NCBI GenBank assembly: GCA_009692365.1
Contig: SHZJ01000003.1
Location: 1 to 64,000 of the forward strand
Direction of reading: 5' to 3'
Source of the DNA: Gammaproteobacteria bacterium
GTDB lineage: Bacteria > Pseudomonadota > Gammaproteobacteria > Ga0077536
DNA: 64,000 nt
Shown piece after piece: positions 20,277 to 30,212 of this stretch. How positions within the stretch are numbered: the first letter of the stretch is position 1; every line of letters begins with the position of its first letter. The notes under the pieces were generated by a model. That model was given only the letters and a program-made list of their open reading frames with translations, ran no database searches and was not told where the DNA came from. The translations under genes and the position numbers were made by a program.

Positions 20277-20522
20277 CCTGGTCTTAACCTGCGGCGGCCC
20301 GTGCGGGCTAGTGCTCACTGGGGTGGCCGCCCGTAGGCTGCGATCTTCACGGCCTGCGATGGCCGGCGCCCCGGGGGCGCCGCGCGGGTTAAGGTAACCC
20401 CCACCGCGAGCCTAGCCACCGGACTTGCCGCGATGAGGCGCGCACCGCGGGCTTAAGGCCTAGCCACTGCAGAGCTTGCGATCCCCGACCCCGACCCCAC
20501 CAATTGCGGGACCGTTCAGGAC

Positions 20523-21800
20523 TCATCCACCGCCCGGCGGCCGACCCGGCCAAACAAAGCCCCCAGCCGGCGGCGGCGCGGCTTCGCGCAGCTTATCCTT
20601 CTTGCTTTTCCGCCGACCTTTGACGCCGCCTAAGGCGGGGCCCTCGTCCACGCGGGTGGCCGGTGTTGGCTCGAAGCCCGCCACGACCTCGCGCGTCAGC
20701 TGCAGCGCATGACGTTTTTCGATCAAGCGGAAATGCGCTTCCGTGTCCGCGCTCACAAAGCTCACCGCTAACCCCGCCACCCCGGCGCGCCCGGTGCGGC
20801 CAATGCGATGTAAATAATCCACCGCCGAACGTGGCAGGTCGTAGTTCACCACGACCGGCAACTCCTCGATATCGATGCCGCGCGCCGCGACGTCGGTCGC
20901 GACCAGCACGCTCAAGCGCCGTGCTTTGAAGTCTGCCAAAGCCTGCGTGCGTGCGCCCTGACTGAGGTCACCGTGAAATGCCCCCGCGCGGATATTCAGA
21001 CGCAGCAGCTTTTGCGTGAGATGTTCCGTGCTGTAACGAGTGGCGACAAACACCAACGCCCGCTGCCAGCCCTGCTGTTGGATCAGCTCTCGCAAGAGCT
21101 GGGTACGGCGTGGGGCGTCCACCGCGATCGCGCGCTGCACAATCGCGGGCGCCGTCTGGGCAGTGGACGCGACGTCGATGCGCACCGGATCCTTCAGCAG
21201 TTGCTCAGCCAAACTGCGCACCACCGGGGGGAAGGTGGCAGAAAAGAGCAGGTTCTGCCGGTGTTGCGGTAGCCGTTGCAAGACCTGCGCTAGCTCTTGC
21301 GCAAAGCCCAAATCTAACAAGCGGTCGGCTTCGTCCAGCACTAAGGTGTGGAGCTGCGCGAGGCTCAGCGCGTTATGGTCGAGCAAATCCAACAGCCGGC
21401 CGGGGGTGGCCACCACGATCTCCGCGCCGCCGCGCAGGGCCATCATCTGCGGATTAATCGACACCCCGCCCAAGACGGTGACCACTTTCACCGCGGCGGG
21501 CAAATGGGCGGCGTAGCGCTGGATAGCTGCGGCGATCTGCGCCGCAAGCTCGCGGGTCGGCACCAAGATCAGCACCCGCACCGGGCGCGGCGTCTGCGGC
21601 GGGCGGGCGGCCAGCGCTTGCAGCAAGGGCAGCGCAAAAGCTGCGGTTTTGCCCGATCCTGTTTGCGCGCAAGCCCACACATCCCGCCCCTGCAGTACCG
21701 CCGGAATCGTGAGTGCCTGCACCGGCGTGGGGATCAAATAGTGGCGCTCGCTCACCGCCCGCAAGAGCGGGGTCGACAAGCCTAGCTCGGCGAACGACAT
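20523..21800 (-). CDS. DEAD/DEAH-box RNA helicase (RhlE-like)
   Basis: AQTGSGKTAAF, PTRELAAQI, DEAD, SAT, ATDVAARGIDI, HRIGRTGRAG motifs. Confidence 0.93.
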   Translation of the reverse strand: MSFAELGLSTPLLRAVSERHYLIPTPVQALTIPAVLQGRDVWACAQTGSGKTAAFALPLLQALAARPPQTPRPVRVLILVPTRELAAQIAAAIQRYAAHLPAAVKVVTVLGGVSINPQMMALRGGAEIVVATPGRLLDLLDHNALSLAQLHTLVLDEADRLLDLGFAQELAQVLQRLPQHRQNLLFSATFPPVVRSLAEQLLKDPVRIDVASTAQTAPAIVQRAIAVDAPRRTQLLRELIQQQGWQRALVFVATRYSTEHLTQKLLRLNIRAGAFHGDLSQGARTQALADFKARRLSVLVATDVAARGIDIEELPVVVNYDLPRSAVDYLHRIGRTGRAGVAGLAVSFVSADTEAHFRLIEKRHALQLTREVVAGFEPTPATRVDEGPALGGVKGRRKSKKDKLREAAPPPAGGFVWPGRPPGGG

Positions 21801-21803
21801 CCC

Positions 21804-23180
21804 TTAAGCCTCCAGCTCGCGAACCCGGAAATTGCGTCCTTTGATTTTGCCGGCCCGCAGCCCCGCCACGGCCCGCTGCTGCCAAGCGCGCGCGATAGCC
21901 ACATAGGTGCGGGTAGGAAAGACATCAATTTTACCCACGGCCGTCGCGGGCAAACCCGCCGCCCCGGTGAGCGCACCGAGCAAATCACCGGGGCGCAGTT
22001 TGTCTTGGCGGCCCGCATCGATGGCCACGGTGATAAACGGCGCGAGCAACGGCGCGTTTGCCCGGGCCAGCGCCGGCACACGGCCCCAACGCAGCGCCAC
22101 CCCTAAACGCTCCTTGATGAGATTGGCCCGCGGGGATTCCTGCGCCGAACATAAGCTCAACGCCAAGCCGCGCCGTCCTGCGCGCCCCGTGCGTCCCACG
22201 CGGTGCAGGTGGGTATCGGGATCGGCGGCGAGGTCAAAATTAATCACCATCGGCAGGTCGACGATATCTAAACCGCGTGCGGCCACATCTGAGGCCACTA
22301 AAACACTCGCGCTGCGATTGGCGAAGCGCACTAACATTTCTTCGCGCTCGCGCTGGTCTAGTTCTCCATGCAGGATTAAGACCGAGAATTGGCGGGCCAT
22401 TAGTTCATCAGCCACGCTGCGCACCACCTGCCGGGTATTACAAAAAACCACCGCTGACTCTGGTCGGTAGGAAAGCAGTAGCGCCGTCACCGCCGCCAGT
22501 TTTTGCGCCGGTTCAACTTCGAAAAAAAGCTGTTCAATGAGCGCGTCTTCCGACTCAACGTTGAGCGTGACATCGAGCGCCGCGCGTTGCAGACCGCGGC
22601 TGATAGCGCGAATGGCGGGGGGAATCGTGGCCGAAAACATCAGGGTTTGGCGGGGCTGCGGCAAGTGCTCCATGAGTTGCGCAATGGCCGGTGCAAACCC
22701 CCTATCGAGCATCCGATCGGCTTCATCAAGCACCAACACCGTTAAAGCTTTTAGCGGCAACGCGGTCAGCTCAATCAACTCGAGCAAGCGCCCCGGCGTG
22801 CCGACCACGATGTGGGGTTCGTGGGCCAGTGAGGCGAGGTGTGGACGCAGCGGCACGCCGCCGCACAGCGTGAGGACTTTCACGTTGGGGATGAAACGCG
22901 CCAAGCGGCGAATCTCACGGCTGACTTGGTCAGCCAGTTCCCGGGTAGGACACAGCACCAAGCCCTGCAGGCGCACTTGAGTAGCGTCTAGCTTGGAGAG
23001 CAAACCCAGCGCAAAAGCCGCCGTCTTCCCGCTCCCGGTCTGGGCTTGTACCAAGACGTCGCGGCCGGCCAAAATCGCTGGGAGAGCAGCGGCCTGCACG
23101 GGCGTCATTTGGGCATATTCCACTTCCGCCAGCGCCTGCGTCAGTGGGTCGATCAAATTTAAAGCAGCAAAGTTGTTCAT
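21804..23180 (-). CDS. dbpA: ATP-dependent RNA helicase DbpA
   Basis: DEAD-box motifs plus DbpA C-terminal RNA-binding domain (KIDVFPTRTYVAIAR...GKIKGRNFRVREL). Confidence 0.9.
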   Translation of the reverse strand: MNNFAALNLIDPLTQALAEVEYAQMTPVQAAALPAILAGRDVLVQAQTGSGKTAAFALGLLSKLDATQVRLQGLVLCPTRELADQVSREIRRLARFIPNVKVLTLCGGVPLRPHLASLAHEPHIVVGTPGRLLELIELTALPLKALTVLVLDEADRMLDRGFAPAIAQLMEHLPQPRQTLMFSATIPPAIRAISRGLQRAALDVTLNVESEDALIEQLFFEVEPAQKLAAVTALLLSYRPESAVVFCNTRQVVRSVADELMARQFSVLILHGELDQREREEMLVRFANRSASVLVASDVAARGLDIVDLPMVINFDLAADPDTHLHRVGRTGRAGRRGLALSLCSAQESPRANLIKERLGVALRWGRVPALARANAPLLAPFITVAIDAGRQDKLRPGDLLGALTGAAGLPATAVGKIDVFPTRTYVAIARAWQQRAVAGLRAGKIKGRNFRVRELEA

Positions 23181-23262
23181 CGCGGCATGATCGCACTAAT
23201 GTCGGCCTGAGTAGCGAACCATATCTGCTTAGTGAGCCACCACCCGGTGAGGAGTTCACACG

Positions 23263-24024
23263 ATGAAGACCCGTTTTTTTCTCGCCTGCTGCTTGAGCCT
23301 GTGGTGCGTGCTCCCCCGCAGCGGCAGCGCGGAGCCTCTCGCTATCCGGGTCTACGCCGCGGTCAGTCTCGCCCAAGTCTTGGCGGAGCTCGCCCACCAA
23401 TACGAGGAGCAATCCCACACGCCGGTGCGCTTGGCGCTAGGCGGCACGCCGAGTTTGGCCGTGCAAATAGAAAACGGCGCCCCGGCAGATGTGTTCATCG
23501 CGGCCGACCAGCAGTGGATGGATTATCTCGCTGCTAAAGGGCATCTCAAGGCCGCCAGTCGCCCTATCGCCGGCAACAGCCTAGTGCTCATTGCGCCGCG
23601 CGCGCGGCCCTTCGCAGTGCGGTTGACGCAAGACTTCAGCCTGGAGAAAGCCTTCGAGGGCAAACTGTGCACCGCCAACGTCGACACCGTGCCGGCGGGG
23701 ATTTACGCCAAGCAGGCGCTGATTAGCCTGGGGTGGTGGACGGCCATCGCCGCACGCATCGTCAACAGCGCGGACGTGCGGGCCGCGCTAACTTTCGTGG
23801 AACGTGGTGGCTGTGCGGCCGGCATTGTCTACGCCACTGATGCAAAACTTTCGGGACGGGTCACGGTGGTCGTGGCGTTCCCCAGCAACACCCACGCGCC
23901 GATTGCTTATCCGGCCGCCGTTTTAAGGGGCGCGGGGCCCGGTGGCCCAGCGTTTGTCGAGTATCTCAGCACCCCACCCGCACAGGCCATGTTGCGCCGC
24001 CACGGATTTCTACCGCCGCCCTGA
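23263..24024 (+). CDS. modA: Molybdate ABC transporter substrate-binding protein
   Basis: Signal peptide; AIRVYAAVSLAQVLAELA..., GAPADVFIAADQQWMDYL, GIVYATDAK. Confidence 0.88.
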   Translation: MKTRFFLACCLSLWCVLPRSGSAEPLAIRVYAAVSLAQVLAELAHQYEEQSHTPVRLALGGTPSLAVQIENGAPADVFIAADQQWMDYLAAKGHLKAASRPIAGNSLVLIAPRARPFAVRLTQDFSLEKAFEGKLCTANVDTVPAGIYAKQALISLGWWTAIAARIVNSADVRAALTFVERGGCAAGIVYATDAKLSGRVTVVVAFPSNTHAPIAYPAAVLRGAGPGGPAFVEYLSTPPAQAMLRRHGFLPPP

Positions 24025-24210
24025 GCGCACGCGGGCCGGCCGGCGCTAGTACGCCGCCGCAGTAGCCCGTGCGATCGCCGCCCCACCGCGCGCAGATGCG
24101 CTACCATCGCGCGGCACGCCTGCCCCCGTAAGCGTCACGAAAAGGTTGCTTATGTACGCCTCGCCCATGTCCCGTATCGCGCGCCAGATCGCGCCCGCGC
24201 AGGCCCTGCC

Positions 24211-25029
24211 GTGGCGTTGAAAGACTGGCTGTTCGGGAGTCGTCCGCGCACCCCGGAAATTGTCGACGCCAACGGCGTGCGCTCCCTACATTTGGGCGGC
24301 GGCGCCATCCAAAGCGCGCTGCGGCTCGCCGCCCCCGACCGACTCGAACTCGAGTACACCCGCGCGATGATGGCCGCGCTGCTGTTCAACGCCACGCCGC
24401 GGCGGGTGTTGATGATAGGTTTGGGCGGTGGTTCGATGGCACGCTTTGTGTTGGCCCACCTCCCGGACACCCACTTCACGGCGGTGGAGGTCAACGCCAG
24501 CGTAGTGGCCGCGGCGCGCGCCTTGTTTGGTCTGCCGCACGAAGATGCCCGGCTGGCGGTGCGGGTGTGCGATGGTCTGGCGCATCTGGAGGCCCACCCT
24601 CACACGGCCGACCTGCTGCTGCTGGACGCCTTCGATAACCGCACCGCGCCGGCGCATCTGCGGGGCGAGCGAGCCTATGCAGCGGCCTACGCAGCGCTGC
24701 GCAACCACGGCATTCTGGTGCAGAATTTCATGGCCGAAGACCCAAATTTAGAGCTCAGCCTAAGCCTGATGAGTGCGACGTTTGCTGGGCGCGTGCTGCT
24801 ACTGCCCACCACCGATCGCCACAATGTGATCGGTTTTGCCCTGCGTACCCCCGCACGCCACTGGCCCATTGAGCACCTCAAAACGCGCGCCGGCGACCTC
24901 GCGGCGCGCTATCCGCTAGATTTTCCCACCCTCTTGAACGACCTTTTGAGCCACAACCGCTGCGCGAACGGCGGCCTGCTGCTGGGACCCATCGACGCGC
25001 CAGACACCCTCGGCGACCGCACCGCTTAA
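24211..25029 (+). CDS. Spermidine synthase-like methyltransferase
   Basis: LMIGLGGGSMARFVLAHLPDTHFTAVEVNASVV...; DLLLLDAF. Confidence 0.8.
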   Translation: MALKDWLFGSRPRTPEIVDANGVRSLHLGGGAIQSALRLAAPDRLELEYTRAMMAALLFNATPRRVLMIGLGGGSMARFVLAHLPDTHFTAVEVNASVVAAARALFGLPHEDARLAVRVCDGLAHLEAHPHTADLLLLDAFDNRTAPAHLRGERAYAAAYAALRNHGILVQNFMAEDPNLELSLSLMSATFAGRVLLLPTTDRHNVIGFALRTPARHWPIEHLKTRAGDLAARYPLDFPTLLNDLLSHNRCANGGLLLGPIDAPDTLGDRTA

Positions 25030-25044
25030 GTTCGCTAGCGCCCT

Positions 25045-26295
25045 CTACCAGCGCTGCACCCTCACCGGCAGCGCGGTGTAGCCGTGAATGATGTTGGAAC
25101 ACACGCGCTGGGGTTCGCCCACCACCTCGAGATGGCGGAAGCGTTTCAAAATTTCTTCCCAAGCGACCTGGAGCTGGAGTTCGGCCAAGCGATACCCCAC
25201 GCAGTGATGGGCACCAAAACCAAACGATAAATGCCGCCGCGGCTGCGCCCGGTCAATGATGAATTCCTCCGGGCTATCGATGTCGTCGGCATCACGATTG
25301 CCGGACAGATACCACAGCGCTACCCGGTCTCCCGCGTGAATGGTTGCCTCACCCAAACGAAAATCTTCTAACGCCGTGCGCGCCATATGCGAAATAGGCG
25401 TCTGCCAACGGATAATCTCGGGCACCATGCTTTCCACCAACCGGGGATTGGCGCGCAGCTTGGCGTATTGCTCTGGATAACGATGTAGCGCCAGCGCCCC
25501 ACCGGTGAGCGAGTTACGCGTGGTGTCGTTGCCGCCCACGATGAGATTGATGAGGTTGCCCAAAAATTCCTCGGGACGGAGATTTTTCGTGCCTTCGGCA
25601 TGCACCATCAGCGAGAGCAAATCGGACGCCGCGGGGCGGGTCAAACGCTCCTGCCAGAGTTCGGCAAACACGCGGAAACAATTCTCTAGTTCAGCGCGCC
25701 GCTCCTCCCAAGTTGCCACAATGCCAAAGCCGGGTTCGGTCACCGCCACATCCGACCAACGCGTTAACAACTGCCGCTGCGCCCAAGGAAAATCGAACAG
25801 CATGGCTAACACCTGCGTAGTGAACTCGATAGAGACCCGCTCTACCCAGTTGAAGGTTTCACCTTCCGGCAGTGCATCCAGAATTTCACCGCAGCGCTGG
25901 CGCATGAGGTCTTCCATCTCACGCACGTTGGCGCGGGCCACTATCGGTGCAATGGCTTTGCGCTGCGCCGTGTGGATAGGTGCATCGGTGGACTGGAACA
26001 TGCGGGCATCCACGCCGTTTTGCCGAAACATTTTCTCGTAGCCCAACACATGTCCGCCCAGTTCGTAGCTGCAGGCGAAAAACTTATCATTGGCATTGAC
26101 CGTCTGGATGTCAGCAAATTTGGTGAGCGACCAAAACGGTCCGTAGGCGCTGCGCGCGCACCAGTGCACCGGCGCCTCGTGGCGCAGCCGCGCGAAGTAC
26201 GGGCCAATTTCGTCGGTTTGAAACAAGCGGGGATTGCTGACGTCCAGTTCATCCAATGCGAGGCTGTAGGGGTCGATCGGGGCGGTACTGGGCAT
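25045..26295 (-). CDS. Cytochrome P450 (CYP153-like)
   Basis: I-helix GGNDTTRNSLTGG, heme-binding FGFGAHHCVGYRLAELQLQ, C-term VVGEPQRVCSNIIHGYTALPVRV resembles CYP153. Confidence 0.9.
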   Translation of the reverse strand: MPSTAPIDPYSLALDELDVSNPRLFQTDEIGPYFARLRHEAPVHWCARSAYGPFWSLTKFADIQTVNANDKFFACSYELGGHVLGYEKMFRQNGVDARMFQSTDAPIHTAQRKAIAPIVARANVREMEDLMRQRCGEILDALPEGETFNWVERVSIEFTTQVLAMLFDFPWAQRQLLTRWSDVAVTEPGFGIVATWEERRAELENCFRVFAELWQERLTRPAASDLLSLMVHAEGTKNLRPEEFLGNLINLIVGGNDTTRNSLTGGALALHRYPEQYAKLRANPRLVESMVPEIIRWQTPISHMARTALEDFRLGEATIHAGDRVALWYLSGNRDADDIDSPEEFIIDRAQPRRHLSFGFGAHHCVGYRLAELQLQVAWEEILKRFRHLEVVGEPQRVCSNIIHGYTALPVRVQRW

Positions 26296-26421
26296 CGGGG
26301 GGTCTCGTGGTCTACTACTGGAGGGACGCTAATCGCGGCATGAAGCACCACCCGCCTAGGTGATTGAACGACTTTGCCATGCGAGGATAATCCGTGGACC
26401 CCAGCCGAGGAAAATGGCCAC

Positions 26422-27090
26422 ATGATCGACAAACGCTACCGCAGTGCGGCAGAGATCGTAGCGCAATGCCCGAGTCTACAAGATGGCGCAACACTGCTGG
26501 TGGGGGGCTTCGGCGATGCCGGTGTGCCCCATCAATTGCTGCTGGCGGTGCGCGATTTGGGGCTGCACGACCTCACCATCATCAGCAATAACGCGGGCTC
26601 CGGCGATGGCGGTCTGGCCGCGCTGTTGCAGGCCGGCGCCGTTACCCGGGTGGTGTGTTCGTTTCCACGCTCGGCGGGTTCGGTCGTGTTTGAGGAACTC
26701 TACGCCGCGGGCCGCATCACCCTGGAAATCGTGCCGCAGGGCACGCTGGCCGAACGGATCCGTGCCGGCGGGGCGGGGATCCCGGCGTTCTATACCCCCA
26801 CCGCTTACGGTACGCCGCTGGCCGAGGGCCGGGAAACCCGCGAATTCGACGGCCGGCACTACGTCATGGAACGCGCCCTCCGGGCCGACGTTGCCCTCAT
26901 CCACGCCTGTACCGGCGACCGCTGGGGCAATCTCACCTATGCCGCGACCGCCCGTAACTTCAATCCGGTGATGGCCACCGCGGCCACCAGCACCTTGGCC
27001 GAAGTCCGGCAACTGGTGGAGCACACCCCGCCGGAGACCATCATCACACCCGGTATTTTCGTCACCCGGCTGGTGGCGGTGGCAGCATGA
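26422..27090 (+). CDS. pcaI: 3-oxoacid (3-oxoadipate) CoA-transferase subunit A
   Basis: ATLLVGGFGDAGVPHQLLLAV..., located in a pca operon. Confidence 0.9.
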   Translation: MIDKRYRSAAEIVAQCPSLQDGATLLVGGFGDAGVPHQLLLAVRDLGLHDLTIISNNAGSGDGGLAALLQAGAVTRVVCSFPRSAGSVVFEELYAAGRITLEIVPQGTLAERIRAGGAGIPAFYTPTAYGTPLAEGRETREFDGRHYVMERALRADVALIHACTGDRWGNLTYAATARNFNPVMATAATSTLAEVRQLVEHTPPETIITPGIFVTRLVAVAA

Positions 27091-27755
27091 TGACCCCCTT
27101 GTCCACCCAAGATATTGCCCGGCGGGTGGCGGCGGATATCGCCGAGGGCGCGTACGTCAATTTGGGCATTGGGCTCCCCATGCTGGTGGCCGACCACATC
27201 CCGCCCGCCCGAGAGTTTGTGCTGCACTCCGAAAACGGGGTGCTGGGGATGGGACCGGCGCCCCTGCCCGGCGCCGCCAACCCGGACCTGATCAACGCCG
27301 GCAAACAACCGGTGACCCTTCTACCCGGTGGGTCTTTTTTCCATCACGCCGACTCTTTCGCCATGATTCGCGGCGGCCATATCGATGTGTCGATCCTCGG
27401 TGCGTATCAAATCGCCGCTAACGGCGACCTCGCCAACTGGGCGCTGCCCGGGGCCAAACTACCGGCAGTCGGTGGGGCGATGGACCTCGTCGCCGGTGCT
27501 AAGCAAGTGTGGGTGATGTTGGCCGCCCACGTCGCCAAAGATGGGCAGCCGCGGGTCGTCGAACGCTGCGATTTACCGCTGACGGGTCTTGCCTGCGTGG
27601 ACCGCATCTATTCGGATTTGGCGGTCATTGAGGTGACGCCCAAGGGCCTGCTGGTCACTGATTTACTCGCCGGGCTCACGCCCGAAGCGCTGCAAGCAAA
27701 AACCGGTGCGGCACTGCGTTTCGCGCAAAACTGCCGCGTCTTGCGCGCCGCGTGA
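27087..27755 (+). CDS. pcaJ: 3-oxoacid (3-oxoadipate) CoA-transferase subunit B
   Basis: AYVNLGIGLPMLVADHIP...HSENGVLGMGP; ATGA overlap with upstream gene. Confidence 0.9.
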   Translation: MMTPLSTQDIARRVAADIAEGAYVNLGIGLPMLVADHIPPAREFVLHSENGVLGMGPAPLPGAANPDLINAGKQPVTLLPGGSFFHHADSFAMIRGGHIDVSILGAYQIAANGDLANWALPGAKLPAVGGAMDLVAGAKQVWVMLAAHVAKDGQPRVVERCDLPLTGLACVDRIYSDLAVIEVTPKGLLVTDLLAGLTPEALQAKTGAALRFAQNCRVLRAA

Positions 27756-28453
27756 AGCGAGTGGCCCGACCGGCGACGCGCGGTTGGGCGCCCAACCAAC
27801 TGCCCGCCTATCCCTCCAGCACCAAGCGCGCGCCGCAAGCTGCCGCCATCGCGCTCCCACCTCAACTGCTGCCCAGTCAGGGTCCGCGCTGGGGGCCCGA
27901 GCAACTCCGCGCCGGGGCCGGAGATCTCACGACGCAGGTGCCGGGCGGCACGGCGCAGGGGCAACGCATCCTCGTGCACGGTCGGGTGAGCGATGCCGCC
28001 GGTCGCCCCGAAGCCCATGCGCTCATTGAGCTTTGGCAGGCGAACGCGGCGGGGCGTTATTTGCACGCGGCCGATCAACACGCGGCGCCGCTGGACCCCT
28101 ACTTCATCGGCGCCGGCCAAGTGCTCACCGATGCGCAGGGCTGTTATGAGTTCCTCAGCATCGAACCCGGCGCTTATCCGTGGGGCAACCACCCCAACGG
28201 CTGGCGCCCCAAACACATCCATTTCTCGCTGTTCGGGGCTGGTTTTGCGGCGCGCTTGGTCACCCAGCTATATTTTCCCGGCGACCCCCTGCTGCCCCTA
28301 GACCCTATTTTTATGGGCATTCCGCAGGCCGCGGCCCGGGCGCGGCTGGTCGCGAAGTTTGATCTCACCCGCACGCAGCCCGCCTGGGCGCTGGCCTATC
28401 GTTTCGATGTGGTGCTGCGCGGTTGCGCGGCAACTCCCCTGGACGCTCACTGA
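27752..28453 (+). CDS. pcaH: Protocatechuate 3,4-dioxygenase beta subunit
   Basis: ALIELWQANAAGRY..., YPWGNHPNGWRPKHIHFSLFG; overlaps pcaJ stop. Confidence 0.92.
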   Translation: MKRVARPATRGWAPNQLPAYPSSTKRAPQAAAIALPPQLLPSQGPRWGPEQLRAGAGDLTTQVPGGTAQGQRILVHGRVSDAAGRPEAHALIELWQANAAGRYLHAADQHAAPLDPYFIGAGQVLTDAQGCYEFLSIEPGAYPWGNHPNGWRPKHIHFSLFGAGFAARLVTQLYFPGDPLLPLDPIFMGIPQAAARARLVAKFDLTRTQPAWALAYRFDVVLRGCAATPLDAH

Positions 28454-28454
28454 G

Positions 28455-28982
28455 ATGCGCAGGCCCACCCCGGCGCAAACGGCGGGGCCCTATTACAGTC
28501 TTGGGCTGGACTGGTGGCAGGCCCACCCCATCACCCACGAGCCGCCGGCCGGGGCGGCCATCTGTGTGCGGGGTCAGGTGTTGGACGGCGATGGTGCGCC
28601 GGTCCCCGATGCACTCGTTGAAATTTGGCAGGCCAATGGCGCGGGTGATTATCCGACGCGCAGCGCGGCGGCGGGGGAGGGTTTTGGTCGGGTCAGCGTG
28701 GACGCCGAGGGGCGCTACACTTTTTTGACCCACAAGCCGGGCCCCACCACCCCGCAAGCCGCGCCGCATATCCATTTCACGCTGTTGGCTCGGGGTCTAA
28801 TGAACCCGCTGGTAACGCGCCTTTATTTCGCGGACGAAGCCGCCCGTAATCACCGCGATCCGGCCCTCGCCAGGGTCCCGCTCGCGCGCCGCGCCACCTT
28901 AATCGCCGCACTCACCCCCACCGGCTATTGCTTCGACATCCACCTCCAAGGCCCCTTAGAAACGGTGTTCTTCGATGTCTAG
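28455..28982 (+). CDS. pcaG: Protocatechuate 3,4-dioxygenase alpha subunit
   Basis: TPAQTAGPYYSLGLDWW..., ALVEIWQANGAGDY, APHIHFTLLARGLMNPLVTRLYF. Confidence 0.92.
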   Translation: MRRPTPAQTAGPYYSLGLDWWQAHPITHEPPAGAAICVRGQVLDGDGAPVPDALVEIWQANGAGDYPTRSAAAGEGFGRVSVDAEGRYTFLTHKPGPTTPQAAPHIHFTLLARGLMNPLVTRLYFADEAARNHRDPALARVPLARRATLIAALTPTGYCFDIHLQGPLETVFFDV

Positions 28983-30186
28983 CGTTGCGCGCGTGCAAGT
29001 CGGCATTATCGGTGCCGGCCCCGCCGGGCTGCTCTTGGGCCGCCTGCTGGGACTTGCCGGCATTAGTTTCGTCCTGCTCGAGCGGCAGACGCGTGCGCAT
29101 GTGGAAAGCCGAATTCGAGCCGGGGTGCTCGAACCGGGCAGTGTCACCTTATTGGACGCCGCGGGCGTCAGCGCGCGGCTGCATCGCGAAAGCCTGGTCC
29201 ACGAGGGCTTTGAGATTGCCTACGGCGAGCAGCGTTTGCGCATCAACCTGCGCGCCCTGACCGGCCACGCCGTGACGGTCTACGGCCAGACCGAAATCAC
29301 CCGCGATTTAAGCGCCCAACACGAGGCGGCCGGCAGCCAAATTTTGTACGGCTGCGAGGCCGTGACCCCGCTGGACCTCACCGGCCGGGCCGCCCGACTG
29401 CGCTACCGCTGGCAGGGGCAGGCTGACGAATTTGTCTGTGACTACCTCGTGGGCTGCGACGGCTATCACGGGGTGGCGCGGGCCAGCCTGCCGGCGGCGG
29501 GGGTGCGTAATATCGAGCGCGCTTATCCGGTGAGCTGGCTTGGGGTACTAGCCGACGCCCCGCCCGTCACCCCGGAACTCCTCTACGCCAGCCACCCGCG
29601 TGGCTTTGCGCTGTGTTCCATGCGCTCGCGCACGCGCAGCCGCTACTACCTGGAAGTCGCCGCCACCCAAACACTAGAGGAGTGGCCGGACGAGCGCTTC
29701 TGGGATGAACTGCGCGCGCGGCTGCCCGCGAGCGTGGCGGCCGCGTTGGTCACTGGCCCAGCTATCGAGAAAAGCCTCACGCCGCTGCGCGGTTTTGTGG
29801 CCGAGCCCCTGCGACATGGACGGCTCTTCCTGGCCGGGGACGCTGCGCACATCGTGCCGCCCACCGGTGCTAAAGGCTTAAACCTCGCGTTCGCCGATGT
29901 AGGGGAACTGGCGGCGGCCCTCATCGCGTGGTTCAAAACGGGCGCCACCGAGGGTCTCGACGCCTATTCGCCCAATCGCTTGGCACGCGTGTGGCAAGCG
30001 CAACGCTTCGCTTGGTGGCTGACGGCGCTGACGCATCGCCTGACCGCCGCTGTGTTTGATGAGCGGGCGCAAGCGGCGGAATTCGCCTACCTCGCCGGCT
30101 GTACCCACGCGCAGCAAAGTCTGGCCGAAAATTATCTCGGGCTGTCCTCGGTCGGCGCCACGCCCCCACGTTCTACGCGCAGTTAA
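28975..30186 (+). CDS. pobA: 4-hydroxybenzoate 3-monooxygenase
   Basis: GIIGAGPAGLLLGRLLGLAGI..., ESRIRAGVLEPGSV, GDAAHIVPPTGAKGLNLA. Confidence 0.95.
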   Translation: MSSVARVQVGIIGAGPAGLLLGRLLGLAGISFVLLERQTRAHVESRIRAGVLEPGSVTLLDAAGVSARLHRESLVHEGFEIAYGEQRLRINLRALTGHAVTVYGQTEITRDLSAQHEAAGSQILYGCEAVTPLDLTGRAARLRYRWQGQADEFVCDYLVGCDGYHGVARASLPAAGVRNIERAYPVSWLGVLADAPPVTPELLYASHPRGFALCSMRSRTRSRYYLEVAATQTLEEWPDERFWDELRARLPASVAAALVTGPAIEKSLTPLRGFVAEPLRHGRLFLAGDAAHIVPPTGAKGLNLAFADVGELAAALIAWFKTGATEGLDAYSPNRLARVWQAQRFAWWLTALTHRLTAAVFDERAQAAEFAYLAGCTHAQQSLAENYLGLSSVGATPPRSTRS

Positions 30187-30212
30187 CCGCTCAACACAAA
30201 CCCTAGGCAGCC

